The notes beneath the pieces were generated by a model that ran no database searches, was not told where the DNA came from, and saw only the letters and a list, made by a program, of their open reading frames with translations. 41,856 nt of DNA from Symsagittifera roscoffensis (lineage: Eukaryota; Xenacoelomorpha; Acoela; Convolutidae): contig NC_087071.1 of assembly GCF_963678635.1 (NCBI RefSeq), positions 24,762,965 through 24,804,820 on the forward strand, in the 5' to 3' direction. The stretch's first letter is position 1. Every line of letters begins with the position of its first letter. Below, piece by piece: positions 1 to 11,125 of this stretch. Position numbers and translations under genes: made by a program.

Positions 1-48
1 GTATGTATGTATTTATGTATGTATGCATGTATGTATGAATGTATGTAG
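1..48. repeat. (GTAT)n microsatellite, window edge
   Basis: Imperfect GTAT repeats with a few substitutions. The same tetranucleotide recurs at about 1628 and 2994, so this is probably the end of another array cut by the window. Confidence 0.85.
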
Positions 49-1369
49 TAACGCAGCAACATATGCTAATTGACAAATCGATGCAGCAAAATGGCTCCAA
101 ATACCAGGAGGCTGCTCGCATCACGACAAAGCCCTAAATGTCCGACTGCATTTTAAGGCCTTCCCTTTATAAAAACTGATGAATTTTTCACAAAAAAAGA
201 AGGACAATTTAAAAAAAATTGGAGATTTTTTGAAAAAAAAACAATCCACAAGTACAAACTGATAAATTTCGCTACTAGTAACAAGTCAATTTTGGCAAAT
301 AAGCTTACTTCAACCAATTTGGAACGATTTCTAAGAGGGATTAAGTCTCGCTTCCACGTTAATAGCGCGAAAAATATCGCGCGTTAATTGTCACCAATTG
401 GCCAAAATGGCAACCTTTAAGCCCCAGGACAACAATATCTTTTGAATGATGAAATTTAAAAAAAATTCCGTCAAAAAAAGCTAGCTTAAAGTCGAAATTT
501 GTCTGAAGAAAAAAACACCCCGAGCACAAACACTCCTTTTTTTTCTTACAGTGGGAACAAAAAAAGACAACTTTCAGAAAAATGGAAAGTATAAAAGCAA
601 TTTATATATAAACTATTCATTTCAAAAAAACATTTGCAAAATACATCGAGTTTGAAAATATCTGAAATCGAGTTTTTATTATTGTACACTAATGTTTTTT
701 TAGCAAATAGCTTTTTCGGTTCACTTGAACAATGCAAAATGCATCAACTATGTTATTTTATTACTTTTCGAATGTCAAAGCACATGCAATCAAAATTTGC
801 CTGCTGCCCAAAAATGGCACCTATATTTGCAATTTAGCACATGCAAATTTAAAAAAAAGATGGTTCGATGCTGTCAAAACAGCTTACGGTGCTTCGCTTC
901 TGCCATATTTCATTCAGAACGTATTCTTTATGAGGTTCCATTTTATAAATTTTAATTTAAATCATTTTAAAAAAAAATCAAGAAAATAGAAATTTTTTTT
1001 CTGAAATATCCAAAAAATGAACTTTTACTTGTTTTTTTTTCTGAATTTTTTTCATTTCGGACTTAAATTAGCAACTTTTGTTTCTCTAAAGAAAAACACA
1101 TCGTATAACAACATAATTCAAAAGAAAACAGAATCAAGTTTCTTTCAAAATATTTCAAAATTGGTCAATTATTTTCAGCTTCTGAGTCAAATTTTCACTT
1201 TTTATTTTTTGAAAAAATTAGTACTTAATTTCTCAATAACTACAAAACATAAAGTAAAATTCGTCTGGTGAAAAAAAACCTGGACATGTTTTTTCTAACC
1301 CTTTTTAAAGAACTGTCAATTTTTACCGAAAAAATAAATAAATTTGCAGTTATTTCAAATTAAGCGTTA
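49..1369. other. AT-rich non-coding DNA
   Basis: Long A and T runs with frequent stops in all frames. Short open frames here have A/T-run composition (Phe, Lys, Asn, Ile) and no domain resemblance. I see no gene. Some phrases (for example the AAAACGGAC type near 1390) start the degenerate repeat domain that follows. Confidence 0.6.
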
Positions 1370-1627
1370 AGTTGTTGTTTTCTGTATACCCGACAAAACG
1401 GACAATTGTCCAAACGTTTTTCGATGTTTTGCTTTTCCCATAATTCATTAAGAAAGTACTTTTAGGAGGTTTCAAAAAAATGTATAATACTTCAAATGAT
1501 TTTCTTTAGAAACTTCAAGAAAACAGAAAGTTTTGATTTTCGCGCAACAAATGTCAACCTAGTGGAAGAAGAAGCAGAATCATTTGTCAATTTGGTCAAT
1601 CTTTTTTAGTTTTTAATTCAAATTTTG

Positions 1628-1796
1628 TTTGTATATAGGTATGTATATATGTATATAGGTATGTATGTAAGTATGTATGTATGTATGTATGTGCGTTTGA
1701 ACATGTCTACGAACGTGTGTATGTATGTATTTGTGTGTATGTATGTTTGTATCTATGTATGTAGGTTGTTTGAATGTATTTATGTATGTATGTATC
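1628..1796. repeat. (GTAT)n microsatellite array
   Basis: Interrupted GTAT/TATG tetranucleotide array. Its interruptions, including CTACGAACGT and GTAGGTTGTTTGAATG, are shared with the array at 2994-3221, so the two arrays were copied together with their flanks. Confidence 0.9.
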
Positions 1797-2993
1797 TTTT
1801 TAGGTTAACTTTTGTTCTATAAATTAAGATTTAACAAATTTATACCTAACTAAAAAAACAGATTCAAAATTGTTTCAAAATGTTTCAAAACGAGCCAAAA
1901 TTGTTCTAGTTTTCAAGTCAAATTTTTCCTTTTTTTAATCAGTTCAATAAATCGTTGAATAAGTTCTCAAGAACTACAGAGTCTTAAACGTTGTTCTACA
2001 TATTTTGAACAACGTTTCCCATAATTCATTCAGAACGTACTTTTAGGAGGTTTCAAAAAATGTATAATACTTCAAATGATTTTCTTTAGAAACTTCAAGA
2101 AAACAGAAAGCTTCCTCATTAAGCTTTCTGTTAGATTAAGAGGCTTCCTCATTGCCAATTTTAAACCTAACTAAAAAAAACAGATTCAAAATTGTTTCAA
2201 AATATTTCAAAACGAGCCAAAATTGTTCTAGTTTTCAAGTCAAATTTTTCCTTTTTTTAATCAGTTCAATAAATCGTTGAATAAGTTCTCAAGAACTACA
2301 GAGTCTTAAACGTTGTTCTACATATCAAAAAAACCATGAATATGTTCTTTTTAGCTGTATGTAATTTTTCCCAAGTGTACTCGTAGACTTTTTTTATTTT
2401 TGCGATTGTTTTTGAATAACCGCCAAAACGCTGTTATTTTGATACTCGACTAAGCGGAAAACCGTCAAAACGGTTCTTGTTTTTTCGGTTTTTCTTTGAT
2501 CAATTTCAAATTTACTGATTAAGGACTTCCAAAAACATATAAAACTTTACATGATGCCCTCAAAAACAATAAAACAAACAACATAATACGGAAAACTCGG
2601 ATAAATTAGCTAGTTTCATAGTTTTTCTCTGATTTTTTTTTTCATTCTGGGTTTAAACTGCCAATTTTTGTTCTCTAACGAAAACTTCTTTTCCCATAAT
2701 TTTTTCAGTACGTTTTTTAAGATGTTCCAAAATATGCATAATATTTCACATCAATTTTTTTAGAAAACCCAAGAAAACAGAAAGTTTACTTCTGACATCT
2801 CCAAAATATCATTTGTTTTCATGGTTTTTTCTGAATGTCTTTTCATTTCGGACGTAAATTAGCCAATTTTGATTTTCACGCAACAAATGGCAACCTAGTC
2901 GAAGAAGAAACAAAATCATATTTGTTTCAAAATACTTTTAAAATAATTGGTCAATCTTTTTTTAGTTTTCAATTCAAATTTTGTTTTTAGGTA

Positions 2994-3221
2994 GCTATGT
3001 ATGTATGTAAGTATGTATGTATGTAAGTATGTATGTATGTATGTGCGTATGTACGGGTCTACGAACGTATGTATGTATGTATTTGTGTGTGTATGTATGT
3101 TTGTATCTATGTATGTAGGTTGTTTGAATGTATTTAGGTATGTATGTATGTATGTATGTATGTATGTATGTATGTATGTATGTATGTATGTATGTATGTA
3201 TCTATGAATGTATGTATCTAT
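2994..3221. repeat. (GTAT)n microsatellite array
   Basis: Second GTAT array with the same internal interruptions as 1628-1796 and a longer pure TATG run at about 3138-3201, consistent with later expansion by slippage. Confidence 0.9.
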
Positions 3222-4760
3222 TTACCTTACACTGTTTTTTGGATAACTGCCAATTTTTGTTCTAAAAGTAAGATTTAAACTAACTAAAAAAACTGATTCA
3301 GAATTGTTTCAGAATACTTCGATATCGGCCAGAATTATTTTAGTTTTCAAGTCAAATTTTTACTCTTTTTAATCAGTTCAATAAATCATTGAACAAATTC
3401 TCAAGAACTATAGAGTCTTAACCGTTGTTCTACATATCATAAAAAAATCCTGAATATGTTCTTTTTAGCTGTATATAATTTTTTCCAATTGTACCTGTAG
3501 ACATTTTATATTTTTGCGATTGTTTTTGAATAACCGCCAAAACGCTGTTTTTTTGATACGCGACTAAACGGAAAAACCGTCAACACGGTTCTTGTTTTTC
3601 GGTTTTTCTTTAATCAATTTCAATTTTACTGATTAAGAGGCTTCCACAAAAATTAAAACTTTATATGATGCCCTCAGAAACGTTTAGCAAAATAAACAAC
3701 ATAATTCGGAAAACTCGGATAAATTAACTATTTTCATAGTTTTTATCTGATTTTTTTTCATTCTGGGTTGGAACTGCCAATTTTTGTTCTCCAAAAAAAA
3801 ATTCAGCAAAAATAAGTTTTAATTAAGAAAAAACGGAAATTACCTCATCATCAAAATTATCTACTATGTTATCTATTATTTTATCAGAATTAGACAATTT
3901 TTTTCAGTTTTCAAGTCAAAAGTTTTCCTTTTTTTATCAATTCCAAAATTCATTTATTATTTTCTCAAGAACTGCAGCTTGTTAAACGGTTTTCCTTCAG
4001 GTCAAAATAAGCTCTGAGTTTAAGTTCTCTAGCTATATATAACACCTATCGAGTCTCATTTTAGAAAATACATAATTTTGCGGTTGTTTTGAAAAACCAC
4101 AAAAGCGGTGTTTTTTTGGATACTCGACAAAACCTTAAACAGTCGACACGGTTCTGGTTTTTTCGGTTTTTTTTTATTTGAGTTAGAAGTTAATTCTCAC
4201 GAGGCTTCTTCAAATGTATAACACTTTATATGATGTCTTCAGAAATTTTAAAAAAAACTTTAAAGTGGAACTCTAGGAAAAATTGACTAATTTCATCGTT
4301 TTTCTATGATTTTGTGTTCAATCTGGGTTTAAACTACCAATGTTTGTTCTCTAAAGAAAAATTAAACAAATATAAACCTAAACATCAGAATGAAGCAATT
4401 ATTTTTCAGTTTTGGAGTCATTTTTACCCTTTTTTATCAATTCAAAAATTCAATCATTTATTTCTCATGAACCACAGATTGTTAAACAAGGTTCGAAATA
4501 TCAAAAAAAGCCCTGAAAAACGTCTTTCTAGCCTTATGTATCAACCTATTTTACGTTATCAATCTATTTTAAAAAAAAAATTATATTTTTGCGTTTTTTC
4601 CGACGAAAAGCCAAAAACGCAATTTTATGGAAAGCCGACAGAACGAACAACCATCAAAAAGATTCTCCTTGACTTTAACGTAACTGGGAAGAACTCTCCA
4701 AGAGAATTCCAATTATGTATAACACTTTATATAGTTTCTTACGGAAAATTGAGAAAATAG

Positions 4761-5285
4761 ACATTTTTTGCTCGAAAACTGCTTTTTTCCACCTTTTTTG
4801 TTAAAATGAACCAAAAAAAATTGATTCAAAATGATAAAAATTCGATTCTAATAAACAATATGGTCTTTGATATCGCTATGAATGGTCAAATGAATCATTT
4901 TTGCAAATTATTGGTTGCAAAATGGCCGCGTCACTAAACCCCCAGAAAAACCGTGATTTTTAGAATTTTTTGGGTGGGACCTATCGAAAAAAAACTCTAT
5001 GCTCCTAGAGATTTCGAATGCTATCTCGAAAATTTTATTTGGTTCGGAAACTGAGCTGGCGTGAATGACCAACTTCGGCCGCAACAAAGATCTTTAATTT
5101 TTTTTAGATATAGCTAAATTAATTCCTGGAATGTTGTAGAATGCAGTGCAAGTGTTTTTGATAGTACTTCATTGCGGAAGAAGTTCAAAAGTCACGTCAG
5201 TTCAGCTTCTAACCCAGTTAATTCAAATTGATTTTTTAAAAAACGTCACCCAACGGGTTCAGGTCTCCAGTTATGATGGTTCCTA
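4761..5285. other. AT-rich non-coding DNA
   Basis: No open frame of credible composition, no domain and no repeat copied elsewhere in the window that I could recognise. Confidence 0.5.
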
Positions 5286-5458
5286 AGTAGGTTTGAGGCC
5301 GCCACAAGTAGGTTTGAGCCCCCAACCATCCCCCCCTTCCCCCAATAGGTTTGAGACCCCCAGTATGTTTGAGCCCCCCGGAAGGTTTGAGCCCCACATT
5401 AGGTTTGAGCCCCCACCCCAGTGGTAGTGAAGAATCACCGAGGAATGAGTTTGAGTCC
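5286..5458 (+). repeat. Minisatellite with GGTTTGAGCCCC core
   Basis: The core (T)AGGTTTGAGCCCCC is repeated six to seven times with irregular spacing (about 5288, 5308, 5347, 5364, 5385, 5401, and a weak TTTGAGTCC near 5443). The C-rich tails stand out against AT-rich surroundings. It lies just upstream of the SGNH-like ORF. Confidence 0.75.
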
Positions 5459-5550
5459 TCCGACCCCTTTAATTAATTGAATTGTCGAACGAATTGACGA
5501 ACGGGTCTCAAAATCCGATTAATGTTAAGTTTGAACTAATTTTCAATGTA

Positions 5551-5558
5551 ATTTTCCA
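5551..5558 (+). other. Splice-acceptor-like site before the SGNH-like ORF
   Basis: TTTTCCAG followed six bases later by ATG at 5565. The pyrimidine run plus AG directly upstream of the first Met suggests that the ORF is, or was, spliced to an upstream exon. No donor has been identified. Confidence 0.35.
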
Positions 5559-5564
5559 GATATT

Positions 5565-6656
5565 ATGGACAAATTGAATCTATCATTGTCTCTATTCAAT
5601 CGTATATCAATTGTTATAAGAGGCGACCTCATATCCGATTGTTTTGAAGATATGAGGCAACAATCTGTTATTATCCGAGCAGATCAGAAATTGAGCGACG
5701 AACGAATGAACGAAAAAATTCAGCGCGTGCGAAATGACCGGCGACGATTTTGCGATGAACTTATTAAATACCAAGTAGAGTCATACAAACAAAACCAAAA
5801 ATTATGAGAGAGTGGTAAAATACACAAACTCCTGATGAAGTACGCAAAAACTTTGATCAATTCAGAAGAGAATGCGAAAAAATGACGGACGATAACATGA
5901 CAAAAAAGCAAAGTCTCCAGAATTGGAAAATAGCTAAAAAGCCTCTGTATGCAGGAAACGAAGTGATAGTAGATCTAGAACTCCCAGCGATAGAAGAACA
6001 ATCTACAAGCAAAACCGTCGAAATACAATCTACAAGTGAAATTAATATAGAAGAATCGAGCATACGGGGGACCAGTAGTAGTAGCAAAGAACCTCAAGCT
6101 AAAGAGAGAAAGCATGCACCCCGATTTGATTCGGAAGTTGTATGTATAACGATGTTGAACTTCGAGGGTGTGAGGTGCTTGAAAATCCGGATGCAAGAGA
6201 ATACATCCAATGCAGTTGCTTTCTTCGGCGACTCAATTCTTGGTGGACTGTGTTTGAAAAATGTCGATATCTATTCATCAAGCGGCGCAAGGCCTCAACA
6301 TGTCCTGCAAGTTCTCCGGGGAACAGATCTTAAACAATACCAAAAAGTTGCGTTGTGTGTGGGGGCAATTGTTTTAGTGCGTGGAAAGGCCAAACACGGA
6401 AATTGTGCGTTTACTTAATTATGCAAATCAGTTTACCAAGGTATCTTTCATATCACTTCTCCCAAGAGACGAAAGACGTTTTTTTTTAAATAAAAAATGC
6501 CAATTGCTCAATGAAAGGTTATTGTCAACCCTCGGCTATCGATTTGTAGGAACCAATGGAGTGACCATGGATGATTTGAATAGTGATCGAATTCATTTGT
6601 CGACCGATGGAGCAAAGCATTTTGCACATAAAAGTATGAAAAATTTCTGGAAAAAA
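5565..6656 (+). pseudogene. Broken SGNH/GDSL hydrolase-like ORF (retroelement ORF1 candidate)
   Basis: The frame from ATG 5565 encodes a charged, helical N-terminus, meets a TGA at 5805, stays open to 5880, and continues in another frame from 5882 to 6418 and a third from about 6381 to the gap. SGNH-family blocks are visible: FFGDSILGG (block I with the nucleophile Ser, near 6230), a CVG-x-N-like stretch split by the frame break near 6362 (block III), and DRIHLSTDGAKHF (block V with catalytic Asp/His, near 6587). The family comprises esterase-type hydrolases, and it also occurs as an ORF1 domain in CR1-like and some other retroelements. Given the TE-rich setting I favour a retroelement ORF1. 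A decayed host esterase is possible. The C-terminus is lost in the N gap. The linker (IEEQSTSKT.. to ..KEPQAKERK) is low complexity. Confidence 0.6.
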
Positions 6657-6856
6657 NNNNNNNNNNNNNNNNNNNNNNNNNNNNNNNNNNNNNNNNNNNN
6701 NNNNNNNNNNNNNNNNNNNNNNNNNNNNNNNNNNNNNNNNNNNNNNNNNNNNNNNNNNNNNNNNNNNNNNNNNNNNNNNNNNNNNNNNNNNNNNNNNNNN
6801 NNNNNNNNNNNNNNNNNNNNNNNNNNNNNNNNNNNNNNNNNNNNNNNNNNNNNNNN
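6657..6856. other. Assembly gap, 200 N
   Basis: Exactly 200 N, probably a placeholder size. It interrupts the SGNH-like ORF on its left and abuts one arm of a long inverted repeat on its right, so palindromic sequence may have caused the gap. Confidence 0.99.
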
Positions 6857-7001
6857 CCTCGAATTTGAGAACTTCAAAAAAAGCGCAATCGCTTTAAATT
6901 GCTCGTTTGATTGAATCAAAGTTCGATTTTGCACTGCAATTTTTGATCTCAAGTCAGCACTACTACAGAAATATAAGACGTTGTCCATTAAATTTGTCAA
7001 A
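6857..7001 (+). repeat. Left arm of inverted repeat
   Basis: Pairs with 8204-8356 on the opposite strand. It begins at the first base after the gap, so it is probably incomplete. Confidence 0.7.
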
Positions 7002-8203
7002 AGTTCAATAAATAAATTTAAAAAAACGAAATTTTTTTTAAAAAAGCAAACTGAATTTTGGAAAGGTCATCTTTCTGATTCTCTGACTGTTTTTTTTGGA
7101 TAATTATCCTGCCAAATATGATACCATAGGTTTGCTCGACACAACAGGTTGTTGGAAGCTTACTTAGAAAATACTTAACAAGCAACAACTGAGTGGACGA
7201 AAATTAAATATTTTCCCGTATAACCTCAAATATATTTGTTGTCCGGGAAAAGTTTCAAGTATGTATTCTATTCTAAGAATTTGAGCATTTATACAATCTG
7301 GAATGAAGCGTAAAACTTATGCTTCCTTTGAAATTCCCTTTGAAATTAGGTCAATAGCCGATAAAATATAAGCCGAAATCAGTTAAGCCGAAGAAAAATT
7401 TCAAGCGAAAAAACAGCAAAGTATACGAAGACAAGGACTAAAATCAAAAACTGCAGGAGTAAGTCGAAACGACAAAACAAGCAGACAACTATAGGCCGAT
7501 ATTTTTTGTAGTAAAGGAACAATTCCAGTTTGAAAAAAATCTAATCCTGATCAGATTCGAACCTGAGACGTTTGCCGACCTACATTCTTCACCTAGTCTT
7601 CACCTCCAGTCTAAGTACGGCACTTAGCCTTCATCTCCAGTGCTGGACTCGCATAGAAGTTATAAACGCGAAAAAAATTTAAACAAGTTAAAAGTCTATA
7701 CGCGAAAAAAAAATGTCTATATTCCTGCATAATAAATGTCTTAACCTCATTCATTGACACTTAAGTATCTCTGTCAGCAGGAACTTACTTGTTCTATTAG
7801 AAACTGTAGAGTATCGAATGAAATGAAAACTGTTGGCAACTTGAAATCTGCTTCATCCAGTTTCACACCAACTGTCGTATCCTAAAAAAATTGACTTCTA
7901 ATATGTTCGTCTTGAAAAGTAGAGAGGCCTAAGATGATCAAAAATCAAAAACTATGATTTGTTCAATTGTGAGATATAAAGAGTCGCCAAAAATTCGGAC
8001 CTATAGAATTAATTAAAAAGAGTAAAAGTTAACATGGAAGAGTTTGTCTTAACGGCGAATTCTACAAAAAAATCAACTCTTTCAATGAACAATGTCTGTC
8101 CCTTTTTTGCAACTGATTAAAGATATTGTCAAAGTCCAAACCAATAATTTGAATTTACACTTATTGTCTTCGTTTTCGGTAGTTTTTAAAATAATTCACA
8201 GAA
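7002..8203. other. Interior of the inverted-repeat element, non-coding
   Basis: No credible ORF. A short internal direct repeat (CTTCACCTCCAGT near 7607, CTTCATCTCCAGT near 7629) and a B-box-like GGTTCGAATCT on the minus strand near 7556 are present, but no complete tRNA fold was found. Confidence 0.5.
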
Positions 8204-8356
8204 CTTGTGACCAAATTTAATGGACAACGTCTTAAATTTCTGTAGAAATGCTGGCTTGAGACCCAAAAATGGCAGTGCGAAACTGAACTAGAATTTGATT
8301 CAATCAAACGAACAGATCAAAGCGATTGCGCTTTTTCGAACACTTCAATTTCAAGG
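8204..8356 (-). repeat. Right arm of inverted repeat
   Basis: Reverse-complement copy of 6857-7001 with scattered substitutions and small indels. Confidence 0.7.
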
Positions 8357-8587
8357 TCGAATTTTCATGGGCATACAATTTTCAACCAACAAAGATCTGC
8401 CTTGCTTTTTTTCACAGCAGGAGAGACTACAAAACATTCAAAAACTTTAACAAATGTATAGTTTTTAACAAATTTATCGGATAATTTCTATTTCTGACCA
8501 CGTGACTGAAAAATTGCGTTAATCTGTAACCAAACTTGCAATTGAAAACCAAAACTGCAATGCACCAAGCAAAACAAGCGCACTTTT

Positions 8588-8980
8588 TCAGAGATGTCCA
8601 ATTTTAAAACAAGTTTTTGAAAAATTAACTTCATATGTCAAAATGAGTCCTTCCACTGCCGACTGTTGAGCCGATTCCTCAATTGCGGGCAATCTGCAAT
8701 TCACGGAAGAGTCGTTCGAAGTCCAATTCGCATCATTAGTGACCACCATACCGTTAAATCCTCCATAATCATTACAATTGTTGCCATTTTTCTTCTCGTG
8801 TAAGAAAGCTAAGGGTACTTTTTGGATGACTTTTTCTGGATTCTGGAACTTAACACATAGCGAGCACAACTGCCCGAACGGCTCGGTATTTGACTGGGAG
8901 AATAATTTCACCTCGCACACATCAATAAAGTCAACGGAAGCTATGTCGCTGGCCGCTGAGTTTACATCAGGAACAAACAG
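8588..8980 (-). CDS. Possible exon of an unidentified gene
   Basis: About 130 codons are open on the minus strand, directly preceded by a strong acceptor-like sequence (T run then CAG, complement of 8981-8990). The composition is balanced (Cys, Asp, Trp, Asn and Gln present) and unlike the A/T-run ORFs nearby. It starts LFVPDVNSAASDIASVDF and has four Cys in its first 90 residues (VCEV, LCSLC, NNCND). I do not recognise a family and no partner exon was found. It may be a genuine host exon or a chance open frame. Confidence 0.3.
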   Translation of the reverse strand: MFVPDVNSAASDIASVDFIDVCEVKLFSQSNTEPFGQLCSLCVKFQNPEKVIQKVPLAFLHEKKNGNNCNDYGGFNGMVVTNDANWTSNDSSVNCRLPAIEESAQQSAVEGLILTYEVNFSKTCFKIGHL

Positions 8981-9119
8981 CTGAAAAAAAAGATACATTG
9001 TAAAGCTTTGCAGCAAACTAGCTTGACAATTTGTCAGCAAACATTTTCAGTTTTTGTTACATGTTAATTCTTTTGATAAATTGATTTAAATCAATTCATT
9101 TAAAAAAGTAGATTATGAA

Positions 9120-9330
9120 AGGGGCCCTTCCGTTTAGGTACGATCGTGCACAAGCTGGATAGGGCCCATACCAGCATTATATAAATACATCAGTAAACAA
9201 TATTGCAGGAATTAAGTCAAGTCGTTAAAGGTATTCACTTCAATCATCCCTCCTCTATAATAGCACTAATTGAGTTGAATTGTCTATGAATTGAATTGAA
9301 TTGTCTACGACACAATTATTCGCTTAGAAA
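9120..9330 (+). repeat. Dispersed repeat, copy 1
   Basis: Shares phrases in order with 39640-39815 (CCGTTTAG..ACG, GTGCACAAG.TGGAT, CCAGC.TTATA, TCCTCTA.AATAGC). Its end phrase CGACACAATTATTCGCTTA also occurs at about 29595. Family unknown. Confidence 0.5.
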
Positions 9331-9821
9331 TTTTAGATCTATGAATTGCTCTGATCTCAGTTTCACTTACTAGTATTAGAAGGCACAATAGATCGATTCT
9401 CAAATAGACACACTCATTATTTGCTTCCATGCTTAGATTCATTCTTTCTAAGCTATCTAAGAGATCAATTTTTTTAATATCCTTAGACACGCCATTTCTT
9501 GGTTCTTAATTCAGTTCCAGCCTTTCATTGAACAATTCTGAAATAAGAACAATTATTTACTGTATTTCTGATTATTTGGAAAAAGTGGAACATTTTACAC
9601 GGAGGCAAAGCATAGCATAAGTCGAAAACAAAGAAGAATGAAAAAGGTTACAACCAGGTGACCGAAAATTTTTAGGTCTCGATGAAGGACACGTAGGGTC
9701 AAACTAAAGCTGGAGGTACGTGTTTGATACTTTTGAATTTGTGATACTGATGCAGGACAAAACGCGTAATATCAAAAATCGAACTATGCCCAAAACCTAA
9801 GTTGTTTATCTACTAAAATGA
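9331..9821. other. No feature recognised
   Basis: About 490 bp without a credible ORF. It precedes the 5'-truncated RT-A coding remnant, which may extend slightly into it in a broken frame. Confidence 0.4.
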
Positions 9822-9824
9822 GTT

Positions 9825-11125
9825 AGTCTCAATCGTAAAACGGCCCTCTACAATATACAGCTGCTATGCCCCAAATTTTCGCGCTACATTATCAACACCT
9901 ATCGAAGACCGGTGCGCCTCATACTCAATAACGGAATGGAAATCACTTCTCGTGAAGGAACGACACAAGCCGATAATCTTGCCATGGCTTTTTATGCGGT
10001 TAGTATTAAGCCTCTGATTGACCGTCTGAAAGCCCACCTCTGCCATCAACCATGGTTCGCTGACGACGCCGCCTCGATCGGGAAGCTGCAGCATGTGAAA
10101 AGCTGGTGGGAGTCATTGTTGTCACTGGGCCCTAGATATGGATACTACCCGAGACCAGACAAGTGCTGGCTGATATTAAAAGATGAAACTTCCAAGAAAG
10201 TAGCTGAAGAACGTTTCGCGAGTTCAAAAGTTAACATTACCACGGAGGGCCATCGATATCTCGGGGGAACATTAGGTTCGGCGCAGTTTAAACAGCAGTA
10301 CGTTGGGAAACTGATTGAGGAGTGTGTCATACAGATCGATAAGTTAAGCGAAATGGCGACTCGCGAACCACATCTTTCTTATGCTGTGTTTGTTAAAGTC
10401 ATGCAGAGCAAGTGGTCGTTCGCCATGCGCACCATTCCCGGCATCGACGACGGTTTAATTAAACTAGAGATCCACATACGATATTTCCTAGAAAAGATTA
10501 TGGGCAGAACCATCACTGACTTTGAGCGCAGAGTTTTAGCGTTGCCCTGCAAAATAGGAGGTCTAGGCGTTTTCATACCCACTACGCGAGCGGAACGAGA
10601 GCACGAGAACTCGAAACAGTTGTGCACGAGATTAACGAGCGCTGTTATCGAGAAATGCGAGCTACCACCCTCGTATTGCACAGAAGAGCGCAAAGCCATC
10701 AGAAAACGGAACGAAGAACACGCTAAGTCGGAATTGAATCTAATATTACAAGAAGCCACGCCGTCTCTAAGGAGAGCCTTGGAGGTGCTCCAGCCAAAGG
10801 GAACATCAACTTGGCTGTCTTGCATGCCGTCCAGAGAACACGGTTTCTACTTTAACCGCGACGAATTCAGAGATTGTCTGAATTTGCGATATGAGTGGCC
10901 ACTTGTCAACATGGCCACGAAGTGTGAATGTGGACAAAATAACAGCATTGACCACTCACTAAGTTGTAGGCTAGGTGGTTTTGTGATTCTGCGCCATAAC
11001 TGCGTCCGGGATCTCTTTGCTGATGTTCTTGATAGTGTATGTAAAGATGTAAGCATTGAGCCTCCGCTAATTTCCCTGACCGATGAGGAAAAAATTACTG
11101 TTCGGGGAAACATTGAAGAAGTGTG
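9825..11125 (+). pseudogene. Non-LTR-type reverse transcriptase RT-A, 5' truncated, 3' interrupted
   Basis: A frame open without interruption from about 9825 (after an in-frame TGA at 9819) encodes the C-terminal half of an RT. In order it has SLNRKTALYNIQ, EGTTQADNLAM (the usual GD..Q-G-D-P-type motif, here QAD), the catalytic box WFADDAAS (FADD at 10056-10067), a thumb region (GGLGVF), and the zinc-ribbon-like CECGQNNSIDHSLSC (Cys at 10923, 10929, 10965) followed by RHNCVRDLF. In related elements the Zn motif precedes a PD-(D/E)XK restriction-like endonuclease. That core is missing because a 17.9-kb element begins at 11126. The remaining C-terminus lies at 29020-29268. There is no initiating ATG and fingers/palm motifs 1-2 are absent, so this copy is dead. 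Confidence 0.8.

Larger units (their letters stand above)
1370..4760. repeat. Degenerate long tandem/segmental repeat domain
   Basis: Several long phrases recur in the same orientation. The block at about 1540-2000 (a CAACAAATG..CAACCTAGT phrase, then GTAT array, then AACTTTTGTTCTA phrase, then AAGAACTACAGAGTCTTAA) recurs at about 2880-3440, an offset near 1.36 kb. The phrase at 1850-2000 recurs at 2163-2324. The phrase at 1437-1530 recurs at 2005-2112. A phrase containing AACCGCCAAAACGCTGTT recurs at about 2421 and 3532 and, more diverged, at 4093 and 4596. This is a decayed complex satellite or repeated element rather than a gene. Open frames inside it are repeat-coded and not credible proteins. 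Confidence 0.75.
6857..8356. mobile_element. Non-autonomous inverted-repeat element (foldback/MITE-like)
   Basis: Arms at 6857-7001 and 8204-8356 are inverted copies: AAATTTAATGGACAACGTCT in the right arm is the reverse complement of the left-arm phrase near 6975. Further shared phrases include TGATTCAATCAAACGA and AAAGCGATTGCGCTTTTT. By eye the arms are about 80 percent identical. The 1.2-kb interior has no credible ORF. The outer end of the left arm lies in the N gap, so true termini and any target duplication cannot be read. Confidence 0.65.

Noticed and set aside
1625-1822. Open frames of repeating Met-Tyr-Val-Cys in the GTAT arrays (also 3001-3207)
   Set aside because: Pure translation of the microsatellite; no gene signal.
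4314-4760. 148-codon plus-strand ORF
   Set aside because: A/T-run composition, lies in the decayed satellite domain, no domain or splice context.
7550-7660. tRNA-like signals on the minus strand (B-box GGTTCGAATCT, T run downstream, weak A-box)
   Set aside because: A-box spacing is too long and the acceptor stem does not pair; at best a degenerate SINE head.
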